This document shows positions 54,476-62,783 of a stretch of DNA of 64,000 bases, in pieces (position 1 is the stretch's first letter; every line of letters begins with the position of its first letter). The translations under genes were made by a program, and so were the position numbers. Under the pieces are notes generated by a model. That model ran no database searches, was not told the origin of the DNA, and was given only the letters and a program-made list of their open reading frames with translations. The stretch comes from Solimonas sp. (GTDB taxonomy: Bacteria; Pseudomonadota; Gammaproteobacteria; Nevskiales; Nevskiaceae): the NCBI GenBank assembly GCA_030149365.1, contig JASBRP010000045.1, forward strand, positions 1-64,000, written 5' to 3'.

Positions 54476-55318
54476 ATGTCCACCACCTCCACCTGGTTCA
54501 TCACCGGCGCCAGCCGCGGCATCGGCCTGGAACTCGCCCGCGCCGCACTGGCCACCGGCCACCGCGTCGCCGCCACCGCCCGCCGCGGGGGCGACGTCAC
54601 CGCGGCACTCGGCCCCCACGATTCCCTGCTGGCCCTGGATCTCGACGTTACCCAGCCGGCGCAAATCACCGCCGCGGTCGCTGCCGCAGAGTCCCGCTTC
54701 GGCGCCATCGACGTGCTGGTCAACAACGCCGGCTATGGTCACCTCAGCCTGTTCGAGGAAAGCAGCGACGCCGACGCGCGCGCCCAGTTCGACACCAACG
54801 TCTTCGGCCTGTTCGACGTCACCCGCGCCGTGCTGCCCGGCATGCGCGCCCGCCGCAGCGGCCACATCATCAACGTCTCATCCGTGGGAGGCATCATCGG
54901 CGCCGTGTCCGCCAGCCTGTACTGCGCCAGCAAATTCGCAGTGGAGGGCTTTTCACTGTCGCTGGCGGACGAGGTCAAGGCGCTGGGCATCCATGTGAGC
55001 ATCGTCGGTCCCGGCTACATCCGCACGGACTTCCTCGACCCGCGCTCGGTGCGCTACGCCGACTCCACGATCCCGGACTACGCCGAGCTCTCCAAGGAAC
55101 TGCGTGACTTCTACGAGCAGCGCAGCCACCAGCAGCCCGGCGACCCCGTTCGCCTGGCCCAGGCCATGCTCAAGCTCGCCGCGATGGAGAACCCGCCGCT
55201 GCGCTTCTCTGCCGGCAGCGACTCTCTGGAGATGGTCGAGGCTCGCCTGGAGCAGGTCCGCGCCGAAATGGCGACACACCGGGAGCTGTCGCGCTCAGTG
55301 GATGGGCAGTGGGACTAA
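54476..55318 (+). CDS. SDR family oxidoreductase controlled by divergent AraC
   Basis: A 280-residue classical SDR with AGGAG seven bases before ATG 54476. Motifs: FITGASRGIGLELARAAL (cofactor, about 8-25), DVLVNNAGYG, INVSSVGG, and YCASKFAVEGFSLSLADE with Tyr-x3-Lys; VSIVGPGYIRTDF follows. It fits the oxidoreductase/SDR group often placed next to AraC_N regulators. The substrate is probably a carbonyl compound, unproven. Confidence 0.88.
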   Translation: MSTTSTWFITGASRGIGLELARAALATGHRVAATARRGGDVTAALGPHDSLLALDLDVTQPAQITAAVAAAESRFGAIDVLVNNAGYGHLSLFEESSDADARAQFDTNVFGLFDVTRAVLPGMRARRSGHIINVSSVGGIIGAVSASLYCASKFAVEGFSLSLADEVKALGIHVSIVGPGYIRTDFLDPRSVRYADSTIPDYAELSKELRDFYEQRSHQQPGDPVRLAQAMLKLAAMENPPLRFSAGSDSLEMVEARLEQVRAEMATHRELSRSVDGQWD

Positions 55319-55322
55319 TGTC

Positions 55323-55389
55323 ATACCGGCGGAAGCCGGTATCCAGTCCCTTCGTGAGTGACGACTGTTCGAAACTGGATACCAGCTTC
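55323..55389. repeat. Palindromic intergenic repeat, two inverted units
   Basis: ATACCGGC-GGAA-GCCGGTAT (55323-55342) followed by CCAG forms one unit; an inverted half-copy CTGGATACCAGCTTC lies at 55375-55389 (one mismatch). The TCATACCGGCGGAAGCCGG type is a dispersed REP-like palindrome. It separates the convergent SDR and DUF455 genes. Confidence 0.6.
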
Positions 55390-55424
55390 ACAAACTTGGG
55401 GGCGCTCCTGAGGGCAGAAGGCCC

Positions 55425-56270
55425 TCAGCGCGGAGCCGCCAGCAACGCGTCCATTTCATCCTCGGCAAAGCCCGCCCTGACCCGCGCCTCGCGGTTCAGC
55501 GGCGGCGCCACGCGCACGCGATGCTCGGCCAGCAGCCTGACGAAAGTAGGCTGCGGGTCGAGCCCACGCTGCGCGCACAGGAACTCGAACCAGCGCGTGC
55601 CTATCGCCACGTGGCGCACCTCCTCGTCGAGGATCACGCGCAGGATCGCCACCGTCTCGGCGTCGCCTACTTCAGTCAGCCGCCCGATCATGCCCGGCGT
55701 CACATCCAGGCCACGTGCTTCCAGCACGCGCGGCACCAGCGCCATGCGCAGCAGCGGATCGGTCGCCGTCTTCTCCGCGGCCTCCCACAGCCCGTTGTGC
55801 GCCGGCAGCTCGCCATAGGCGGCACCAAGCTGGCCCAGGCGCGCAGACAACAACGAGAAATGCCGCGCCTCGTCCTGGGCCACGCTGAGCCAGTCGCGGT
55901 AGTAGTCAGCCGGCATGCCGCGAAAACGCCAGCAGGCATCCAGCGCCAGGTTGATTGCGTTGAACTCGATATGCGCTACCGCATGCAGCAACGCCACGCG
56001 CCCGGCGACGCTGCCCAGGCCACGGTGCGGCACGTTACGCGGGTGGATTAATGCAGGGCGCTCGGGACGACCCGGCACCCCGGCGCCATCCTCGACCACC
56101 GGCGGCACGCCGAAATCACCCTCCGGCAATGCCAGCGCAGCCACCTGCCCGCACTTGGCGACCGGATCGCGCTCCGCCAGCGCGTCATATATCGCGGCAA
56201 AGGCAGCCACGTCTTCACTCCTCTCTCCCGCTTGCGGGAGAGAGGGCGTCTGTAACTCCCGCAGAGTCAT
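55425..56270 (-). CDS. DUF455 ferritin-like protein
   Basis: A 281-residue protein of the DUF455 ferritin-like family, related to di-iron proteins such as MiaE. Candidate metal ligands are in AHIEFNAINLALDACWRF, AQDEARHFSLL and LDEEVRHVAIG. Residues 9-16 (PSLPQAGER) are encoded by a perfect 12-bp-arm palindrome (56220-56245), so a repeat appears to have entered the gene in frame just after MTLREL. A GTG at 56210 with GAGGAG seven bases upstream (the repeat supplies the site) is an alternative start. Follows metZ by 18 bases. Confidence 0.85.
   Translation of the reverse strand: MTLRELQTPSLPQAGERSEDVAAFAAIYDALAERDPVAKCGQVAALALPEGDFGVPPVVEDGAGVPGRPERPALIHPRNVPHRGLGSVAGRVALLHAVAHIEFNAINLALDACWRFRGMPADYYRDWLSVAQDEARHFSLLSARLGQLGAAYGELPAHNGLWEAAEKTATDPLLRMALVPRVLEARGLDVTPGMIGRLTEVGDAETVAILRVILDEEVRHVAIGTRWFEFLCAQRGLDPQPTFVRLLAEHRVRVAPPLNREARVRAGFAEDEMDALLAAPR
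56220..56245. repeat. Perfect palindrome inside the DUF455 coding start
   Basis: CCTCTCTCCCGC (56220-56231) and GCGGGAGAGAGG (56234-56245) pair perfectly around TT. This is a well-known dispersed GGGAGAGG-type palindrome, normally intergenic; here it encodes codons 9-16 of the DUF455 gene. Confidence 0.75.
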
Positions 56271-56288
56271 CCGTGCGCCGCCTGGAAC

Positions 56289-57482
56289 TCAGGCCAACCC
56301 GCGCTCCAGGTCACGAATGATGTCCTCGATGTCCTCCAGCCCCACCGAGATGCGCAACAGGCTCTCGGTAATACCCGCCTGCTCGCGCGCTTCCGGCGTC
56401 ACGCGTGCATGCGTGGTGGTCGCCGGGTGCGTGATCGTGCTGCGCGTATCGCCGAGATTGGCGGTGATCGACAGCATTTTCGTGCTGTCCACCAGCTTCC
56501 AGGCCGCCTCGCGGCCACCCTCCACCTCGAAGCTGACGATGCCGCCAAAGCCGCTCTGCTGGCGCTTGGCCAGTTCGTGCTGCGGATGCTCCGGCAGGCC
56601 CGGGTAGAACACGCGCTTCACGCGCGGCTGCGTCTTCAGCCACTGCGCCAGCTTCAGCGCGCTGTCGCTGTGCGCGCGCACGCGCAGGGCCAGCGTCTCC
56701 AGGCCCTTCAGGAAGACCCAGGCATTGAACGGCGACAGGCAGGGCCCGGCCGTCCTCATGTAGCTGTAGATGTCCTTGCCCACCCGCTGCGCGTCACCCA
56801 CGATGGCGCCGCCGATACAGCGGCCCTGGCCGTCGATGTACTTGGTGCCCGAGTGGATCACGAAGTCCGCGCCCAGCTTCAGCGGCTGGCTCAGCACCGG
56901 CGTCAGGAAGCAGTTGTCCACGGCCAGCAGCGCGCCATGCGCATGGGCGACGTCCGCCAGTGCGCGGATATCCGCCAGCTCCATCAGCGGGTTCGACGGC
57001 GTCTCCACGAAGAACAGCTTCGTGTTCGGCCTCACCGCCGCCTTCCAGGCCGCGGGGTCGGTCGGATCGACCCAGGTCGTCTCCAGGCCGAAGCGCGACA
57101 GGATGTTGTTGAACAGGTTGATGCTGGCACCGAACAGCCCGCGCGAGGCCAGGATATGGTCGCCCGCCTTCAGCAGGGCCAGGCACAGGGTCTGGATCGC
57201 TACCATGCCGCTGGCCGTGGCGATGCAGGCCTCCCCGCCCTCCAGGGCCGCCAGGCGCTTCTCGAAGGCCTCCACCGTGGGGTTGGAGAAGCGCGCGTAG
57301 ATGTAGCCCGGCTGCTGGCCGCTGAACACCGCGGCGGCCTCGGCCGCGCTGCGATACACGTGCGAGGAGGTCAGCGAAACCGAAGCGGAGTGCTCCATGT
57401 TCTCCGTGCGCGGCTCGGCGGCACGGATGCCCAGGGTGGCATAGCCCCATTCGGGGTCGAAATATTCGGTCTTGTCGGTCAC
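56289..57482 (-). CDS. metZ: O-succinylhomoserine sulfhydrylase
   Basis: A 397-residue PLP enzyme making homocysteine from O-succinylhomoserine and sulfide. The PLP lysine is Lys214 in IHSGTKYIDGQG; other motifs are YARFSNPTVEAFEKRLAALE, ATASGMVAIQ, VETPSNPLMELADI and ITANLGDTRSTITHPATTTH. GTG 57482 is the start: AGGAG is 9 bases upstream and the length fits the family. The frame runs open upstream to 57596, but there it overlaps a terminator hairpin and a SAM-II-like aptamer, so it is leader. DUF455 follows after 18 bases. Confidence 0.92.
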   Translation of the reverse strand: MTDKTEYFDPEWGYATLGIRAAEPRTENMEHSASVSLTSSHVYRSAAEAAAVFSGQQPGYIYARFSNPTVEAFEKRLAALEGGEACIATASGMVAIQTLCLALLKAGDHILASRGLFGASINLFNNILSRFGLETTWVDPTDPAAWKAAVRPNTKLFFVETPSNPLMELADIRALADVAHAHGALLAVDNCFLTPVLSQPLKLGADFVIHSGTKYIDGQGRCIGGAIVGDAQRVGKDIYSYMRTAGPCLSPFNAWVFLKGLETLALRVRAHSDSALKLAQWLKTQPRVKRVFYPGLPEHPQHELAKRQQSGFGGIVSFEVEGGREAAWKLVDSTKMLSITANLGDTRSTITHPATTTHARVTPEAREQAGITESLLRISVGLEDIEDIIRDLERGLA

Positions 57483-57505
57483 TGCCCTGCACTCCTGCGG
57501 GCAAT

Positions 57506-57540
57506 GAAAAAGCCCGTCGGTCAAAAACCAAACGGGCTTC
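57506..57540 (-). terminator. Terminator of the metZ leader (expression platform)
   Basis: On the minus strand AAGCCCGT (57539-57532) pairs with ACGGGCTT (57517-57510), then TTTT continues to 57507. It lies 24 bases before the metZ start, too close for a separate promoter in between, so it acts as an attenuator. GGGCT at 57546-57542 in the aptamer's 3' end can pair instead with AGCCC (57538-57534), giving an antiterminator. Confidence 0.8.
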
Positions 57541-57542
57541 CA

Positions 57543-57617
57543 GCCCCGTTTAGCGATATTTATTGGGCTTTCCCCGGGGAAGGCCCGCGCCTGCAAGCTG
57601 GGATCAAAGTGGCGCGG
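57543..57617 (-). promoter_or_regulatory. SAM-II-like riboswitch upstream of metZ
   Basis: Read on the minus strand: P1 is CCGCGCC (57617-57611) with GGCGCGG (57591-57585). Its loop contains TTTGATCCC and the hallmark CTTGCA directly before the 3' arm (57597-57592). After a small extra hairpin (about 57583-57565) comes ATAAATATCGCTAAAC (57563-57548), matching the SAM-II core (AUAAAU, GCUAAA), then GGGG (57547-57544), which pairs with the loop CCC as pseudoknot P2. Spacing between the loop CCC and TTGCA is three bases, as in the known class. S-adenosylmethionine would favour the terminator and shut off metZ. Confidence 0.83.
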
Positions 57618-57658
57618 TGCGGACTTTACTGCCTAACGGCGGCCTTCTCAAGCGGCTG

Positions 57659-57924
57659 AGGGCCTGTTAGCGCTATGGACGTCGCTGCGACGGAGATCGT
57701 TTTGGTGCAGGGCTATGTCCCGGCACGCGCGGTGTACTAAATGTACATAAGCGGGGCGGGACGCCGCCCTGCGCCAAAACGGTCCCGCCCTTCGGGTGCC
57801 CCCAGATTTGCGGCCATGCGGCGTTGCTCGTCGGTTACTTAGTCCCGCTAAGCTCTCTCCTCGCGTCTGGCCTGGCCGCAAATCTGGGGGCATCGCAACG
57901 ACGTCCATAGCGTTAACAGGCCCT
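57659..57924. mobile_element. 266-bp MITE-like element
   Basis: Terminal inverted repeats of 32 bp (57659-57690 and 57893-57924, 30 matches) begin AGGGCCTGTTA. Inside are a perfect 20-bp inverted repeat (57797-57816 with 57873-57892), a 15-bp one (57699-57713 with 57766-57780, 14 matches), and TGTAC-TAAAT-GTACA (57733-57747). No coding capacity. No obvious target duplication. The right end overlaps the DUF2059 stop codon. Confidence 0.75.
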
Positions 57925-58468
57925 AAGGCGTCGGTGCGGGCGCCGCTGCCGCTGCCGGCTCCGCCAGCGACTGCTGCAGTTCGGCCTGCATCTCTTCCGC
58001 CAGCACCTTCATCTGGGGCTCCATCGCACGGACCCATTCCAGGCTCAGCTGCATCGACTGCTGGGTGATCTGCGGCATCTTGCGCATCATCGAGCGGCCG
58101 CTGGCCGACTCGTAGAACGCGATGATGTCCTTCACCTCGCGGGCACTGAGCTGGTCGGTATAGACCTTCGAGACGATGCCGGTGACCTGCGCCACGCTCT
58201 GCTCGGAAAACATCAGCTGGGCCATTCGATCCATGTACCTCTGCAGGATCGCCTGCTGGGCCTCGCCGAGCTGGCCACCACCGGCGGCCAGCGCCGCCTG
58301 GGTCATGCTCTCGCCGATCTGCTCGCGCATCCCCGCGAACATGCGGTCCACCTGCATCAACTGCATCAGGCGTGCGACGTCCTCGGGCTTGGCCCTGGCC
58401 TCCGCCGCCTGCGCACCGCCGCAGAGCGCCAGCGCCAGCAGCGCGGCGCCCAGCACCCCGGCCTTCAT
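57923..58468 (-). CDS. DUF2059 family exported protein
   Basis: A 181-residue protein with a signal peptide ([19 protein letters not shown]) and a helical DUF2059 domain (about 30-160, [20 protein letters not shown]), ending in an Ala/Pro tail. The family is periplasmic with no assigned activity. Its ATG overlaps the purF stop (ATGA). The stop TAG at 57925-57923 is formed partly by the end of the MITE-like element, so the original C-terminus may have been altered by insertion. Confidence 0.85.
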   Translation of the reverse strand: MKAGVLGAALLALALCGGAQAAEARAKPEDVARLMQLMQVDRMFAGMREQIGESMTQAALAAGGGQLGEAQQAILQRYMDRMAQLMFSEQSVAQVTGIVSKVYTDQLSAREVKDIIAFYESASGRSMMRKMPQITQQSMQLSLEWVRAMEPQMKVLAEEMQAELQQSLAEPAAAAAPAPTP

Positions 58469-59979
58469 GCGTTCTGGATCTCGATGATGGTGGGCGCCGC
58501 GCGCTTGCGCGCCGCCTTGGCCGCATCGGAGCGGAACAGCTCCAGCTGGTTGAGGTACTCGGTGGTGATGTCCTGGGTGATGTACTCACCGGTGAACACT
58601 GAAGTATCGAAGCGGGTGATGCGCGGGTTGCCGGCACGCACCGCCTCGATCAGGTCGGCGAGATCCTGGTAGATCAGCTTGTCGGCGCCGAGCATGCGCT
58701 CCAGCTCCTCCACCGTGTGGCCATGCGCCACCAGTTCCGAGGCCGTCGGCATGTCGATGCCGTAGACGTTCGGGTAACGCACCGGCGGCGAAGCCGAGGC
58801 GAAGTAGACCTTCACCGCGCCGGCCTCGCGGGCCATCTGGATGATCTCCTTGGACGTGGTGCCGCGTACGATGGAATCGTCCACCAGCAGCACGTTCTTG
58901 CCCTTGAACTCCAGGTCGATCGGGTTCAGCTTGTGGCGCACCGATTTCTTGCGCTGGGCCTGGCCCGGCATGATGAAGGTGCGGCCGATGTAGCGGTTCT
59001 TGATGAAGCCCTCGCGGTACGACACCCCCAGGCGCGCCGCCAGCTCGGCGCCGGCCACGCGGCTGGTGTCCGGGATCGGGATCACCACGTCGATGTCGTG
59101 GTCCGGCCACTCGCGCAGGATCTTCTCCGCCAGTTTCACGCCCATGCGCAGGCGCGCCTTGTAGACGTAGATGTTATCCATCACCGAATCCGGGCGTGCC
59201 AGGTACACGTACTCGAACAGGCAGGGCGAGTAGACCGGGTTGGCGGCGCACTGGCGCTTGTGCAGCTTGCCGTCGATGGTGATCAGCACCGCCTCGCCCG
59301 GCGCGATGTCGCCGATGATCTCGAAGCCCAGCGCATCCAGCGCCACCGACTCGGAGGCGATCAGGTAGTCCACGCCATTGGGCGTCAGGCGACGGCCATA
59401 CACGGCCGGGCGGATGCCGAAGGGATCGCGGAAGCCCACCACACCGAAACCGGTGATCATCGCCACGCAGGCATAAGCACCGCGGCAGCGCTGATGCACA
59501 CCCGACACGGCGGCGAAGACGTCGTCCGGCGACAGGCGCAGCGCACCGCGCTGCATCAGCTCGTGGGCGAAGACGTTGAGCAGCACCTCGGAATCGGACT
59601 CGGTGTTGAGGTGGCGGCGGTCCTGCAGGAACAGCTCTTGCTTCAGCTCCTCGGCATTGGTCAGGTTGCCGTTGTGCGACAGCGAGATGCCGAAAGGCGT
59701 GTTGGTGTAGAACGGCTGCGCCTCGGCCGAAGTGGAGCAGCCGGCGGTGGGATAGCGCACGTGCGCCACGCCCATGTTCCCGCGCAGCATCACCATGTGC
59801 TCGTCCTTGGCGAAGACGTCGCGCACCAGGCCGTTCTCCTTACGCAGGTACAGGCGATCGCCGTCGTTGGTGATCATGCCTGCCGCGTCCTGGCCGCGGT
59901 GCTGCAGCATGGTCAGGGCGTCAAAGAGCTCCGAGTTGACCCCGCTGCCCTGGGTGACGATACCGGCGATTCCGCACAT
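58465..59979 (-). CDS. purF: Amidophosphoribosyltransferase
   Basis: The 504-residue enzyme makes phosphoribosylamine, the first committed step of purine synthesis. Cys2 (after Met removal the N-terminal nucleophile) starts the glutaminase domain: [36 protein letters not shown]. The PRTase domain has the PRPP loop [16 protein letters not shown]. Cytoplasmic. It follows cvpA by 2 bases, the classical gammaproteobacterial arrangement, and overlaps DUF2059. Confidence 0.96.
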   Translation of the reverse strand: MCGIAGIVTQGSGVNSELFDALTMLQHRGQDAAGMITNDGDRLYLRKENGLVRDVFAKDEHMVMLRGNMGVAHVRYPTAGCSTSAEAQPFYTNTPFGISLSHNGNLTNAEELKQELFLQDRRHLNTESDSEVLLNVFAHELMQRGALRLSPDDVFAAVSGVHQRCRGAYACVAMITGFGVVGFRDPFGIRPAVYGRRLTPNGVDYLIASESVALDALGFEIIGDIAPGEAVLITIDGKLHKRQCAANPVYSPCLFEYVYLARPDSVMDNIYVYKARLRMGVKLAEKILREWPDHDIDVVIPIPDTSRVAGAELAARLGVSYREGFIKNRYIGRTFIMPGQAQRKKSVRHKLNPIDLEFKGKNVLLVDDSIVRGTTSKEIIQMAREAGAVKVYFASASPPVRYPNVYGIDMPTASELVAHGHTVEELERMLGADKLIYQDLADLIEAVRAGNPRITRFDTSVFTGEYITQDITTEYLNQLELFRSDAAKAARKRAAPTIIEIQNA

Positions 59980-59981
59980 GG

Positions 59982-60503
59982 TTAGCCTTGCTGAGTCTGA
60001 ATGGATGTATTGGGGTCGGGACGCAGGACTTCAAGCCAGCGTTCCGGGATCACAGTGGCCAGCCCCTCGGCCAGCCACTCGAACTTGCCGATCAGCAGCG
60101 ATTGCTGCCACCAGGATTCCGTCTTCGCGCCCATCTGCCCCGCCATCAGCACGAAGGCCGCGGTCAGCACCACGGCGCGGGCCAGGCCGTAGCCGCCTCC
60201 GACCATGCGGTTGGGCAGGGAAAGGAAGCTGTCCTTGACCGCCTCCGACACGAAATGCGTGACCAGCGCGCCCACCAGCAAGCCGCCCAGGAACAGCAGC
60301 AGCGTGGCACAGCCGAGGCGCAGCGCAGGGTTGGCGATCTTGCTCGCCAGGGCATCGGCCAGGGTCTGGCCGAGCAGCCAGGCCAGGAGGAAGGCAAACA
60401 ACCAGGTGGCTAGACCGAGGACCTCGCGGGTGAAGCCACGCAGCAGGCCGATGGCGACCGACAGGATGAAGACGGCAAAGATGCAGTAGTCAACCCAGAT
60501 CAT
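59982..60503 (-). CDS. cvpA: CvpA family inner-membrane protein
   Basis: A 173-residue protein (E. coli 162) with four helices: [53 protein letters not shown] and [17 protein letters not shown]. The N-terminal half contains the conserved [13 protein letters not shown]. It is required for colicin V production and envelope stress tolerance in E. coli; exact activity is not known. Located between dedD and purF, as is usual. Confidence 0.93.
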   Translation of the reverse strand: MIWVDYCIFAVFILSVAIGLLRGFTREVLGLATWLFAFLLAWLLGQTLADALASKIANPALRLGCATLLLFLGGLLVGALVTHFVSEAVKDSFLSLPNRMVGGGYGLARAVVLTAAFVLMAGQMGAKTESWWQQSLLIGKFEWLAEGLATVIPERWLEVLRPDPNTSIQTQQG

Positions 60504-60572
60504 GCGTCCTAGCTCGGTAGCAAGACAGGGATTTTAACATCCCTTGGTCGCCCTCGCCCGCCGTACAGGCCC

Positions 60573-61523
60573 TCAATCGGTCCGGATCGTCGCCTGGGCA
60601 AAACCCGCCTGCACCGCCTTGGCCTTGGCCGCCTGCGCCGCCGCCTCGTCGGCCAGCGGCCCGACGCGCACGCGGTAGAGCACGCCCTTGGCCGTGTCCA
60701 CCGGCCCGAACTGGGTCGGCAGGCCCGCGGCCTTCAGCTTGGTCTCGGCGATGCGCGCGTTCTCCAGCGCCGCGTAGCTGCCCACCTGCACGCTCCAGCG
60801 CGCCTTGCCGGCCGGCTTGGCCGGTTCAGCGGGCTTCGCCGCCGGCGCAGGAACCGGCTTGGCGGCCGCCACGTCCGGCTTCGGCTGCGGGGGCACCGCC
60901 GGTGCGGGCACCGGCTTGGGTGCCGGTGCGGGCGGCTTGGCGGCCGGGGCCTCCAACGGGGTCCGGGCCACCGGCGGGTCGAGCTTCGGCCGCGCGGCGA
61001 TCTCCGGCTGCGCCGGTACCGGTTCCGACACCGGCGGTTTGGCAACGGGCGCCACGGCCGCCTGCTGGGGCGGCGGCGTCACGTTCGGCAGGCCCTGCAG
61101 GCGGTCATCCTGCTTGAGTTGCACCGGCGGTGCCTTGCCCGGCGCCGGCAGCACCCGGCCCGGCGCCGCCTGCGCCAGGGTGTCCGAGGGCCGGATCGCC
61201 ACCGGGGCTGCCGCCATGCGGCCATCCTCCTCGCCCGCCGCCAGGCCGGATTCGTCGATTTCCGGCTCCCCGTCCAGGGCCTCGACCGGATCCCCGGCCG
61301 ACGCACTCTCATCCCCCGGCGCAGGCGCCGCGATCACCGGCGGCGTCACGCGGTCGCCCTGGACCACCGGCGACGGCGTTCCACCATCCAGGTCGATCGT
61401 CACCCGCCGCACGCCATCGTCGCGCTCCACGTGCCCGGGCTTGGGCAGCAGGAAGGCCATCAGTAGCGCCACGGCCAGCAGGACCAGCGCTCCGATCAGG
61501 CGATGCTTGAGTTGCTCATTCAT
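60573..61523 (-). CDS. dedD: SPOR-domain cell division protein DedD
   Basis: A 316-residue protein: short cytoplasmic start, one transmembrane helix (LIGALVLLAVALLMAFLLP, about 9-27), a long Pro/Ala/Lys-rich periplasmic linker (about 55-235), and a C-terminal SPOR domain (about 238-316, WSVQVGSYAALENARI to YRVRVGPLADEAAA) that binds denuded septal peptidoglycan. Longer than E. coli DedD (220) because of the linker. Its start overlaps the folC stop by 8 bases. Confidence 0.9.
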   Translation of the reverse strand: MNEQLKHRLIGALVLLAVALLMAFLLPKPGHVERDDGVRRVTIDLDGGTPSPVVQGDRVTPPVIAAPAPGDESASAGDPVEALDGEPEIDESGLAAGEEDGRMAAAPVAIRPSDTLAQAAPGRVLPAPGKAPPVQLKQDDRLQGLPNVTPPPQQAAVAPVAKPPVSEPVPAQPEIAARPKLDPPVARTPLEAPAAKPPAPAPKPVPAPAVPPQPKPDVAAAKPVPAPAAKPAEPAKPAGKARWSVQVGSYAALENARIAETKLKAAGLPTQFGPVDTAKGVLYRVRVGPLADEAAAQAAKAKAVQAGFAQATIRTD

Positions 61524-62781
61524 GCAGTACGTCCAGGGCCGCAGCCACGGTAATAAACGATCCAGTCACCACCACCAGGTCTTCCGGCGCTGCCTGCGCC
61601 AGCGCGCGGCGCAGCGCCTCCGGTATGTCACGGCAGGCCTCGGTCTCCATGCCCAGGCTGCGCAGGCGAGCCTGCAGCGCCAGCGCATCCAGGCCACGCG
61701 GCCCCGGCAAGCCACCCAGGAAGGCACGCGACACCTGCGGCTGCAGCAGGCGGGCAAAAGCCTCCACCGGCTTGTCCGCCAGCATGCCCAGCACCAGCAG
61801 CACGCGCCCCGCCGGACGCAGGCTGATCAGATGCTCGGCCAGCACCTCGGCCGCCTCGGCATTGTGTCCGACATCCAGCAGGCAGGCACCCACGCGCTGC
61901 AGGCGCCCCGGCAACTTCAGCGAGCGCAGCGCCGCGGCGATGGCGGCCGGCGTCACCGGCAGCGGCCCGCGCAAGGTCTCCACCAGGGCCAGCACGCCAC
62001 TGGCATTCTGCAATTGCATGGCGCCGGGCAAGGCCGGCGGCGGTAGCTCGTCCAGGGCGCCCGACGGCCCCTGCCAGCGCCAGGCTGCATCGCGCGGCGA
62101 GAAATCGTAGTCGCGGCCCAGGCGCAGCAGCGGCACCTGCAGGTCCTCCGCCACCGCCAGCACCGACTCCGGTGGGTGTCGTTCCACCAGCACCGCCGGG
62201 CGGCCCTGGCGCAGCACGCCAGCCTTCTCGCGGCCGATGCTCTCGCGGTCGTCGCCCAGCCAGTCGGTGTGGTCCAGGCCGATATTGGTGATCAACGCCG
62301 CGTCGGCGTCCACGATGTTGACGGCGTCCAGCCGCCCGCCGAGCCCCACCTCCAGCACCTGCACGCGCACGTCCGCCTCGCGGAACAGCCACAGCGCCGC
62401 CAGGGTGCCGAACTCGAAATAGGTCAACGGCGTCGCGCCGCGCGCCGGCTCGATCGCCAGGAACGCACGGCACAGGTCCGCGTCGGACGCCGGCACGCCG
62501 TCGATCGCCACGCGCTCGTTGTAGCGCTGCAGGTGCGGCGAGGTGTAGAGCCCGGTGCGGTAGCCGGCCTCGCGGTAGATGGCCGCCGCCAGCGTCGAGC
62601 TGGAGCCCTTGCCGTTGGTGCCGGCAATGGTCAGCGTGACCGCCCGCGCCGGCAGCAGCCCCAGGCGCAGCGCGACGCTACGGACGCGCTCCAGCCCCAG
62701 CTCGATGCTCTTGGGGTGCAGCTGCTCCTGCCAGGCCAGCCACTCGGCAAGCGTCCACGCCGCCGTGGGGGCTGCGGGCAC
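61516..62781 (-). CDS. folC: Bifunctional folylpolyglutamate/dihydrofolate synthase
   Basis: A 421-residue Mur-ligase-fold enzyme adding glutamate to dihydropteroate and folates. P-loop GTNGKGSSS (54-62), then GLYTSPHLQRYNERV, VLEVGLGGRLDAVN, NIGLDHTDWLGDD (the conserved His-Asp) and the C-terminal domain with LLDVGHNAEA. The start is GTG 62781, 2 bases after the accD stop. Length is normal (about 420). Confidence 0.93.
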   Translation of the reverse strand: MPAAPTAAWTLAEWLAWQEQLHPKSIELGLERVRSVALRLGLLPARAVTLTIAGTNGKGSSSTLAAAIYREAGYRTGLYTSPHLQRYNERVAIDGVPASDADLCRAFLAIEPARGATPLTYFEFGTLAALWLFREADVRVQVLEVGLGGRLDAVNIVDADAALITNIGLDHTDWLGDDRESIGREKAGVLRQGRPAVLVERHPPESVLAVAEDLQVPLLRLGRDYDFSPRDAAWRWQGPSGALDELPPPALPGAMQLQNASGVLALVETLRGPLPVTPAAIAAALRSLKLPGRLQRVGACLLDVGHNAEAAEVLAEHLISLRPAGRVLLVLGMLADKPVEAFARLLQPQVSRAFLGGLPGPRGLDALALQARLRSLGMETEACRDIPEALRRALAQAAPEDLVVVTGSFITVAAALDVLHE

Positions 62782-62783
62782 GC

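Noticed and set aside
57483-57596. Upstream extension of metZ to 57596
   Set aside because: The extra residues are encoded by the riboswitch-like aptamer and terminator; GTG 57482 has a ribosome site and gives the family length.
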